A stretch of DNA of 64,000 nucleotides from BRHc4a sp049323755 (lineage in GTDB: Bacteria > Bacillota > Desulfotomaculia > Desulfotomaculales > Desulfocucumaceae): contig JBMOPE010000025.1 of NCBI GenBank assembly GCA_049323755.1, positions 1 to 64,000 of the forward strand. The letters run 5' to 3'. The notes under the pieces are model-generated. The model saw only the letters and a program-made list of their open reading frames with translations, was not told where the DNA came from and did not search any database. Position numbers and translations under genes: made by a program. Below are positions 58,475 to 64,000 of the stretch, one piece after another (position 1 is the stretch's first letter; every line of letters starts with the position of its first letter).

Positions 58475-59956
58475 ATGTTCTTTAATAGGAATAAGTCCTT
58501 ACTTATAGTGTCCATTACTGCAATAACCGGTTCACTTATTCTTTCCGCCCTGGTAAGCTGGGGTCTGCCTTCTTTTATTGCCCTGGCTGTCAACGCTGCG
58601 ATTGCCGGAATTACTGTTGCCGCCCTCTTAAACAGGGACATCAGGCATGATGTTAACTGCCTTGGCAGCGAGGCCGAGAAGCTTGCCAGAGGGAAAGTGG
58701 GGTCCATCAATAAGAAAAAGACTTATCGAAAGGAATTTGAAGGTTTGGCCAGTGTGCTGGGCGACCTCGCTTCACTTTTGAAAGATATAACTATTAAGGT
58801 GCAAACAGCCTCTGGACAGGTATTTGCCGCGGTTGAGCAGTTAAGCCTGACAACAGATGCCTCGCGCCAGGCGGCAGCTAATTTTTCACGGGTGGAAGAG
58901 GTGGCGGGAACACTGGCTGACCTGTCCGGAGAACTTAAGAGGGAGTCAGAGGAAAACGAGAGAGCACTGACAGCCTGCAGCAAGGACATGGATAACGCAC
59001 GCCGGGCAATTGAGCAGTTAAGGAATGAATCCATGCAGGTGGCCAATCATGTCTCCATTCTTTCAGAATCAGTAGGCCGGGTAGACACAATACTGGACAC
59101 CATCGTGAAGATCTCGGACCAAACAAGACTTTTGGCACTGAACGCAGCCATAGAAGCAGCTCGGTCAGGCCAGGAGGGCAGAGGCTTTGCCGTGGTGGCC
59201 CAGGAGGTTAAAAAGCTCTCGGAAAACACCTACGCGGCTACCCATGAAATCACGGAAATCATTACTTCTATCCGCAGGGAAGTAAAATTAGTTGAAGAAA
59301 AAGTCTCCTCCGCAAAGGAAAGCGTGGTGGAAGGAGTCAGCAGTACACTCAACGCCCAGTCGGGCTTAGAAAGCATTGCCGCCGCAGTAGAGGCCATTTC
59401 CTCCACCGTTCAAAAGTCAAGCGGGGAAGTAAGTGAATACCTGCATCATGTAAATATTGCAGCCATGTCTCAAAAGGATAACTTTGATAAAATAATTGAG
59501 CTTGGCGAGATTTTGCAAAGGGCGGCAGCCATGATGGAGGAAACCGGCAGGAAAATACAGATAGGGGAGTCGGGCATAAAGGAAAGCGAAAAGTTTCTTA
59601 AAAGGGCAGACAGCCTGCTGGCTGAATTGCAAAAATTATCCTCGATCCCCCGGTTCGGTGAAATGAACCCAATTGAACACGAAAAGGTTCTTACAGAGTT
59701 TTTAAAAAGCCAGTCCGACCTGGAAGCAATTTGGTCAAACCGGATGGATGGAACCTTTGTCTACTCCAACCCACCTGCAGGGCTGGCCAATGCAAGGGCC
59801 CGGGAGTGGTGGAAGCAGGCGGCCCAGGGAAAGGAATACATATCCGAAATATATGTGTCCGCCATAACCCAAAACCCCTGCGTTACCCTTTCTGTACCTG
59901 TAATAGACGACATGGGTAATACTATAGGGGTGACAGGTGCCGACCTGCACCTGTAA
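58475..59956 (+). CDS. Methyl-accepting chemotaxis protein with C-terminal sensor-like domain
   Basis: About 493 residues, ATG 58475 after GGGGGAGGAG. Two N-terminal membrane helices (about 8-55) have almost no loop between them, so there is no extracytoplasmic sensor. The signalling domain occupies about 95-385, and its hairpin tip reads ILDTIVKISDQTRLLALNAA then IEAARSGQEGRGFAVVAQEV. The last ~90 residues (about 400-493; LTEFLKSQSDLEAIWSNRMD, GTFVYSNPPAGLANARAREW, VTLSVPVIDDMGNTIGVTGA) look like a Cache/PDC membrane-distal half domain, here cytoplasmic and at the wrong end. It might sense an internal ligand. Confidence 0.92.
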   Translation: MFFNRNKSLLIVSITAITGSLILSALVSWGLPSFIALAVNAAIAGITVAALLNRDIRHDVNCLGSEAEKLARGKVGSINKKKTYRKEFEGLASVLGDLASLLKDITIKVQTASGQVFAAVEQLSLTTDASRQAAANFSRVEEVAGTLADLSGELKRESEENERALTACSKDMDNARRAIEQLRNESMQVANHVSILSESVGRVDTILDTIVKISDQTRLLALNAAIEAARSGQEGRGFAVVAQEVKKLSENTYAATHEITEIITSIRREVKLVEEKVSSAKESVVEGVSSTLNAQSGLESIAAAVEAISSTVQKSSGEVSEYLHHVNIAAMSQKDNFDKIIELGEILQRAAAMMEETGRKIQIGESGIKESEKFLKRADSLLAELQKLSSIPRFGEMNPIEHEKVLTEFLKSQSDLEAIWSNRMDGTFVYSNPPAGLANARAREWWKQAAQGKEYISEIYVSAITQNPCVTLSVPVIDDMGNTIGVTGADLHL

Positions 59957-59975
59957 ACTTATGTAATATCAACCC

Positions 59976-60150
59976 CAGGTGACATTCATCGAGGCAGGGA
60001 ATACCAGCCCCGTTGCCAAATATTGCGTAGGATGTTATCGGGTTTTGACGTAGAAGGCTACGGATTGCCGACCCGTCTGCCGGATGCAGACGGGAACCCG
60101 AGAGGAGCAGGACGCGACTTTCGAGGGTGGTTGGCAGGCCGTTGCCTTCA
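59976..60150 (+). ncRNA. Candidate structured non-coding RNA (possibly HEARO/omega-RNA-like)
   Basis: The stretch folds into several nested helices. GGCA-GGG pairs with CCC..TGCC (about 59991-60017). CGGGTT (60040-60045) pairs with AACCCG (60095-60100), enclosing two hairpins: CGTAG-AAGG-CTACG (60049-60062) and CCCGTCTGC-CGGAT-GCAGACGGG (60072-60094). Further on GACTT pairs with AAGTC around GGCA-GGCCGT-TGCC (about 60115-60154). No reading frame is present. Partial copies lie at 45186 and, inverted, at 60241. It starts next to GTGA. The HEARO/omega-RNA idea is a guess from the multicopy, GTGA-adjacent, multi-helix character; no IscB or TnpB gene is nearby. Confidence 0.55.
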
Positions 60151-60174
60151 AGTCTTAAAGCCGGTTCCCTTATC

Positions 60175-60226
60175 GGGGACATTCCTGTCCACAAAGGAAT
60201 GCCCCACTTTCAGCAGGTGTGTCCCC
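60175..60226. repeat. REP-like palindromic element, copy B
   Basis: A 52-base unit from GGGGACATTCCT to AGGTGTGTCCCC with an inner AGGAATGCCCC. Same orientation as copy A at 34045. Confidence 0.88.
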
Positions 60227-60240
60227 TTTCCTTACTAGCA

Positions 60241-60290
60241 CCAGTTGGCAATGGGGTTGGTATTCCAGGCCCGCCCGTAAGTGGCTCCTT
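60241..60290 (-). ncRNA. Inverted partial copy of the structured repeat
   Basis: On the minus strand GGAATACCAACCCCATTGCC matches GGAATACCAGCCCCGTTGCC at 59999-60018 with two differences. Together with the full copy and REP copy B it fills the gap between the chemotaxis and glpC genes. Confidence 0.45.
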
Positions 60291-60317
60291 GGTAGGACAT
60301 TTAACAATCTCTGGACT

Positions 60318-61517
60318 TCATATCTCTCCAATATATGCCTTTGCCAGAAGTTCAACAGGATGGCTGGCTAAAATTCCTGTGCCGTTATATATCTGCAGGC
60401 GGCACATGCCGCACTCGGTAACTAAATTACTAAGTCCCGAAAGATTTATGGCACTGAATAAATCCAGCCCAATTGCCATACTTACCGGGTATTTTTCCTT
60501 CTTAAAGCCGTAGCTTCCTGCCAGGCCGCAGCACCCGGCATCCAGGTCTATTATCTTGCAGCCCGGAATAAAACTCAATAATTCCCTTGAAGGGGATCCC
60601 ATTCCCGCTGCCTTGAGGTGGCATGGCAGATGATACCCCGCCCTGAGCGGAAAGCTTTTGAAGCCGGTGTCAAAATAACCCTTTTCATTAAGCATCAGAA
60701 GGTATTCAAATATATCGAAGACCTGGGCGCCTGCCTGATCAGGGCTAAAGCCGAACAGTTCCCTGTATTCCTGCCTGATGCTAAGACTGCAGCTGGGGCA
60801 GGATGTTATCAAAGGGTGGCCCAGATCGGCATACTTCTTAATTATCTTCATATTCTTTAGAGCATGCGCCCGCACATCGTCAAGCATCCCGCCGGAAATC
60901 ATGGGCAGGCCGCAGCAGCCGAACTCTCCGGGAATAACCTCTATCCCGTTCCGGTTAAGGACACTGACCAGAGCCAGCCCCACTTTTGGATTCGTATAAT
61001 TTACATAGCAGCCGGGAAAGTAAATTACTTTTCTTTCACTGCGAAGTTGTTCACCCGAATTCAACATATCCCGGAATGTCTTTGGTGAAAAACCGGGCAT
61101 GGGCATCCGGGAGCTGACACCAAGAAACTTCTCTCCCAGCCACCGAACTACTTTATTGTTCACTGCCAGGTTGGCCAGTGCGGGAGAAATACGTGAAAGT
61201 CTGCCCATAACTTCCACCCCGGAAAGCATACGGTCTCTTATGCTTACCCCCTGTGCCGACACATACTCAGCCTTAGCCCTGCAGTTCATTGCCGATATAT
61301 TAACCCCGGAAGGGCAGGCAATTACACAGTTCTTACAATTGGTACAGTACTCAATGGAAGGGTTTACCACCGCTCCCTGCAGCCTGAATCGCTCCAGGTC
61401 GGGGCCATTTTGCTTGGGACCGGCAAATCTGTCGCTGACACGGGCGACGGGACAGTAGGATGTGCATATTGAGCATTTTATGCAAGAATCGAGAGCATTC
61501 AGTTCTGCAAAACCCAT
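60318..61517 (-). CDS. glpC: Anaerobic glycerol-3-phosphate dehydrogenase, subunit C
   Basis: 399 residues. Two ferredoxin motifs lie near the N-terminus (CIKCSICTSYCPV and CTNCKNCVIACPSG), followed by two CCG domains (GCYVNYTNPK.., FGCCGLPM, SCPSCSLS; then HLPCHLK, GCCGLAGSYG, ECGMC). GlpC accepts electrons from GlpA and passes them to menaquinone or another carrier at the membrane. It is the last gene of glpABC and overlaps glpB by 19 bases. Confidence 0.94.
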   Translation of the reverse strand: MGFAELNALDSCIKCSICTSYCPVARVSDRFAGPKQNGPDLERFRLQGAVVNPSIEYCTNCKNCVIACPSGVNISAMNCRAKAEYVSAQGVSIRDRMLSGVEVMGRLSRISPALANLAVNNKVVRWLGEKFLGVSSRMPMPGFSPKTFRDMLNSGEQLRSERKVIYFPGCYVNYTNPKVGLALVSVLNRNGIEVIPGEFGCCGLPMISGGMLDDVRAHALKNMKIIKKYADLGHPLITSCPSCSLSIRQEYRELFGFSPDQAGAQVFDIFEYLLMLNEKGYFDTGFKSFPLRAGYHLPCHLKAAGMGSPSRELLSFIPGCKIIDLDAGCCGLAGSYGFKKEKYPVSMAIGLDLFSAINLSGLSNLVTECGMCRLQIYNGTGILASHPVELLAKAYIGEI

Positions 61518-62782
61518 GGGCGCACCTCCCCTGCCAGCTTACCTGCCATATAGCCCGTTGCCACTGCCACACCGCTTCCACACTTCTCAATTGGATAGTT
61601 GCACCCGGCCAGGTTGGACCCGGCCACCACAAGGTTGTCAACCATAGTATTCCCCCGGCTGTCCAGGGCCTGAAGGCGATAGTTCACAGAAATCCCCAGC
61701 TTGCTAAAGGGATGGCCTTCTTTATCTAGGAAATCCTTTTTACAAAACTCCCCCTGCAGAGATGATACCGGCAAATTGAAAACAGTTTCCCTTATGCCTC
61801 CAAAGTTGGCCTCAAGGCCCCCTCCCACAAAAGAGCCTGTGGCCAGAACATAGGAGGAAGCTGTTATTTTATATAAACCAACACCTCCGGAAACGATTAC
61901 GCTATTACACCTGTTACCGGCAACGTTCACCCCCGTAACTTTACTGCCCAGAATAACCTCCACACCTCTTCTTTTCAAATAAAGCATAAGAGCATTTTGC
62001 AGTCTCTGCCCCGGAACCGAAGGAGGCACCCCGGCAACTTCAAAAACAGGACATCCCAGACCACCCGAAAGGAGCCTCAAGGTTTGTGAGCCTCCCCGCT
62101 CACCAAGAACCGCAGGAAAAAATAGGACTGTCCCATCTGCAATATAAGATTTAACCTGTCTAACTACACCGCTAATAATTTCCGGACTTTCCAGCCTGCG
62201 GGCAAGCGCTATGGGAGATACTTCCCCGCCTCCGGCGTCCACCCATACAGGCTCAATAACGCAGTCACAGGCTAAATCTGCATTAAGCCTCAGGTTCGCT
62301 GCAATAACCCCCGGATAAAAATCTTTAAGCTCCCGAAAGCCCGCTATTACTATCTTTTTATAGTTTTTCAGAGGTCCCACCGCCATGCTTGCGGGGGCCA
62401 GAAAGGTGGGGCGCAGCGTTCCCAGCGCTGTGGGAATCAGCCAGTTCTTTCCCTGGTTCTCCACATAAATACAGCCGCTTTCCGAGCAGGCCCTTTGAAA
62501 AAAATCCAGGCTTTCAGCGAGCAAAAACTTGACCCTGGCGTAGGGGTGTCCGGTATTTATCTCCACCAGCCGCTTTATATCACCAACCGGGTCCCGGCTG
62601 ACCTCTCCCGGGTGATTTAGGCTGTAGCCCCAAAGGTCAATACAGCCTGATGTCAGCCCCAGAACCCCAACGCCACTGGCCACAACAACAACTTTTTTAC
62701 CCTGATCAGCGGCCACAGCAGCAGCCGTCAATCCGGAAAGTCCCGCACCTATAACAAGCATTTCGGTATTTTTATTCATCAT
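61499..62782 (-). CDS. glpB: Anaerobic glycerol-3-phosphate dehydrogenase, subunit B
   Basis: About 427 residues. The ATG at 62782 overlaps the glpA stop and follows GGAGAG by six bases; upstream open codons are part of glpA. FAD/Rossmann motif: MLVIGAGLSGLTAAAVAADQ near the start, then VASGVGVLGLTSGCIDLWGY. The C-terminal VVAGSNLAGCNYPIEKCGSG with ATGYMAGKLAG closes the flavin fold. It is shown as GlpB by the subunit order and by similarity to the FAD-binding B subunit. Confidence 0.92.
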   Translation of the reverse strand: MMNKNTEMLVIGAGLSGLTAAAVAADQGKKVVVVASGVGVLGLTSGCIDLWGYSLNHPGEVSRDPVGDIKRLVEINTGHPYARVKFLLAESLDFFQRACSESGCIYVENQGKNWLIPTALGTLRPTFLAPASMAVGPLKNYKKIVIAGFRELKDFYPGVIAANLRLNADLACDCVIEPVWVDAGGGEVSPIALARRLESPEIISGVVRQVKSYIADGTVLFFPAVLGERGGSQTLRLLSGGLGCPVFEVAGVPPSVPGQRLQNALMLYLKRRGVEVILGSKVTGVNVAGNRCNSVIVSGGVGLYKITASSYVLATGSFVGGGLEANFGGIRETVFNLPVSSLQGEFCKKDFLDKEGHPFSKLGISVNYRLQALDSRGNTMVDNLVVAGSNLAGCNYPIEKCGSGVAVATGYMAGKLAGEVRPWVLQN

Positions 62783-64000
62783 TTCATTCTCTCCATCCCG
62801 AACAGCGCACAGTAAATGCCCTGTGAAAGCTGAACCTCCCTTAGCTGCTGTCCCCAAAGAACAGGCCTTATGCCTTTCCAACGTCCCTGAAGAAAATCAC
62901 TCATTAATAAAAGGTAGTTTCCAGCGAGCTGTTCGTGCCCATACAGTGAGCCCAGGGTCCGAAGGCTGCAAAAAGTGCCTTGGCATGTACCCATGCCCAT
63001 TCTTGTTTTGCGCCTTATGTCGGCCAGGGTAAATGTACCTTCCTGGCCGGCCACATGATCAATTTCAGCCTGGCTTACCATTTCACACTCGCAAATAATC
63101 TTTCTCTTTTCAGGAAACTGTTCCGCCTTCTTTAGTACCGCGGGGAAATGGTCTCCAAGCCTCTCCGCGGCCATTTTTGCCCCTGGAATACCAAAAACGG
63201 CCTTGCCGCGAGTCAATAATTCCTCTCTTACCGGGCTTACCAGAGGCTCTTCAGCAGTCCGGCACGTCTCTTTCACACTCAGCCATTTGGCCACCAGGTC
63301 TGATGTTTTTTCAGCCATAAGACGAAATGTGGTGAACTTACCACCAACTATTGTTACAACCCCTGACAGGCCGTCCGCCTTCCGGTGGTCCAGCAGCGCA
63401 AAATTCCTTGTCACTGCCCTTCCTTCCGCTGACAAACCCTCCTGGTAAAGGGGCCTCACCCCGGCAAAGGCCCTTAGCAGCCGGAATCTCTCTATATCAG
63501 GGATGAGATCTTTACCCATCTTAATTAACTCATAAACATCCTTTCGGCAGGGTTCGGTATCATTGGGGTTATCCACAGTTTCAGAGGTGGTGCCAAAAAT
63601 TGTAATAGTGCCGTGGGGCACGAAGATATCCCCGTCTCCGGGAGGCCTCAAACGGTTTAGCACCTGGCTCACAAGCCTGTGGTTAAAGGCTATGAGCGTT
63701 CCCTTATCCTTAATGACATTAACCTTTACGCCTGCCATCCCGGCAATTCCGCCTGCCCAGGCACCGGCTGCATTAACAATGACCTGGCACTCAACACCGA
63801 TCCTTTCTCCGGTTAGCCTATTTTCCAGGTCCACTCCGGTGATAGTCCCATTAGACATATGAATGGCGGACACAGTTGTATAGTTCATTATTCTTGCGCC
63901 GTAACGGCGGGCTGAATTTACATTTCCCCATATCACCCTAAACCCGTCCACCGCACAGTCGGGTATATTAAAGGCCCTGGTTATACCGGGGGAAAGAACA
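62779..64000 (-). CDS. glpA: Anaerobic glycerol-3-phosphate dehydrogenase, subunit A (5' end outside window)
   Basis: The last ~407 codons are visible; the frame continues through the right edge (VLSPGITRAFNIPDCAVDGF). It contains the DAO-type FAD domain end (VNAAGAWAGGIAGMAGVKVN, GTITIFGTTSETVDNPNDTE, RLLRAFAGVRPLYQEG, VVTIVGGKFTTFRLMAEKTS) and a C-terminal BFD-like [2Fe-2S] region with CECEMVSQAEIDH and GMGTCQGTFC. It oxidises sn-glycerol-3-phosphate to dihydroxyacetone phosphate. It overlaps glpB by four bases (ATGA). Confidence 0.95.
   Translation of the reverse strand, partial: VLSPGITRAFNIPDCAVDGFRVIWGNVNSARRYGARIMNYTTVSAIHMSNGTITGVDLENRLTGERIGVECQVIVNAAGAWAGGIAGMAGVKVNVIKDKGTLIAFNHRLVSQVLNRLRPPGDGDIFVPHGTITIFGTTSETVDNPNDTEPCRKDVYELIKMGKDLIPDIERFRLLRAFAGVRPLYQEGLSAEGRAVTRNFALLDHRKADGLSGVVTIVGGKFTTFRLMAEKTSDLVAKWLSVKETCRTAEEPLVSPVREELLTRGKAVFGIPGAKMAAERLGDHFPAVLKKAEQFPEKRKIICECEMVSQAEIDHVAGQEGTFTLADIRRKTRMGMGTCQGTFCSLRTLGSLYGHEQLAGNYLLLMSDFLQGRWKGIRPVLWGQQLREVQLSQGIYCALFGMERMK

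Noticed and set aside
60040..60100. The structured stretch as a riboswitch for glp genes
   Set aside because: It lies downstream of glpC on the opposite strand and behind the chemotaxis gene, so it is not in any 5' leader; no known riboswitch core is recognisable.

Overview
The window looks like a chromosomal segment of an anaerobic, probably spore-forming Firmicute of the Peptococcaceae/Desulfotomaculia type. The inference rests on strong AGGAGG-type ribosome binding sites with many GTG and TTG starts, and on the gene content: a flavodiiron protein, a four-subunit 2-oxoacid:ferredoxin oxidoreductase, heterodisulfide-reductase-like genes, an anaerobic glycerol-3-phosphate dehydrogenase, a MocR regulator and a two-component/agr peptide system. 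No rRNA, tRNA or CRISPR array was found. Species cannot be assigned from sequence alone.

Layout. 0-14 kb: the edge of an IS1182-like element, then a minus-strand secretion/toxin operon: a 2215-aa mosaic secreted protein, a 306-aa exported repeat protein, a 1.8-kaa RHS/YD-repeat protein with an AT-rich polymorphic toxin tip, and its probable immunity gene. 14-23 kb: housekeeping and redox genes (flavodiiron protein, PPC-domain protein, HAD phosphatase, DMT transporter, siroheme/ferredoxin protein, MocR regulator, CcdA-ResA thiol-redox pair). 23.7-27.2 kb: korDABC plus a GntR regulator and a clear terminator. 27-31.5 kb: a BtrH-like protein, a DUF169 gene stump, and an agr-type quorum-sensing locus (membrane protein, AgrB, a 43-aa AgrD-like peptide gene, PAS histidine kinase). 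31.9-39.9 kb: the most interesting block, tusA-mvhD-hdrA/gltD fusion-hdrA-HTH-hdrC-hdrB-dsrE, divergent from a CsoR/RcnR-family regulator whose operator overlaps its own promoter. The parts suggest NAD(P)H-linked electron transfer coupled to protein-bound sulfane sulfur. 40-46.6 kb: small orphan genes, a radical SAM protein, a WYL regulator and proA. 46.7-55 kb: an AT-rich accessory stretch (TetR + ABC/FtsX exporter, AraC regulator, PadR-DUF4180 regulator with hydrolase and DUF4180 paralogue) littered with gene stumps, including a serine recombinase N-terminus. 55-64 kb: rRNA methyltransferase, DMT transporter, a chemotaxis receptor behind an attenuator-like hairpin, and glpABC (glpA runs off the right edge).

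Intergenic DNA is unusually rich in repeats: (i) three copies of a MITE-like element with CACAGAG-type terminal repeats, (ii) inverted pairs of heptanucleotide arrays (GGGAATT, CAGGAGA, CTGAATT types), (iii) three 51-52 nt palindromic REP-like elements, and (iv) a strongly structured ~175-nt sequence with two partial copies that may be a mobile non-coding RNA. Two of these families supply the last codons of real genes.

All family names are from recognition of motifs by eye; no database search was run.
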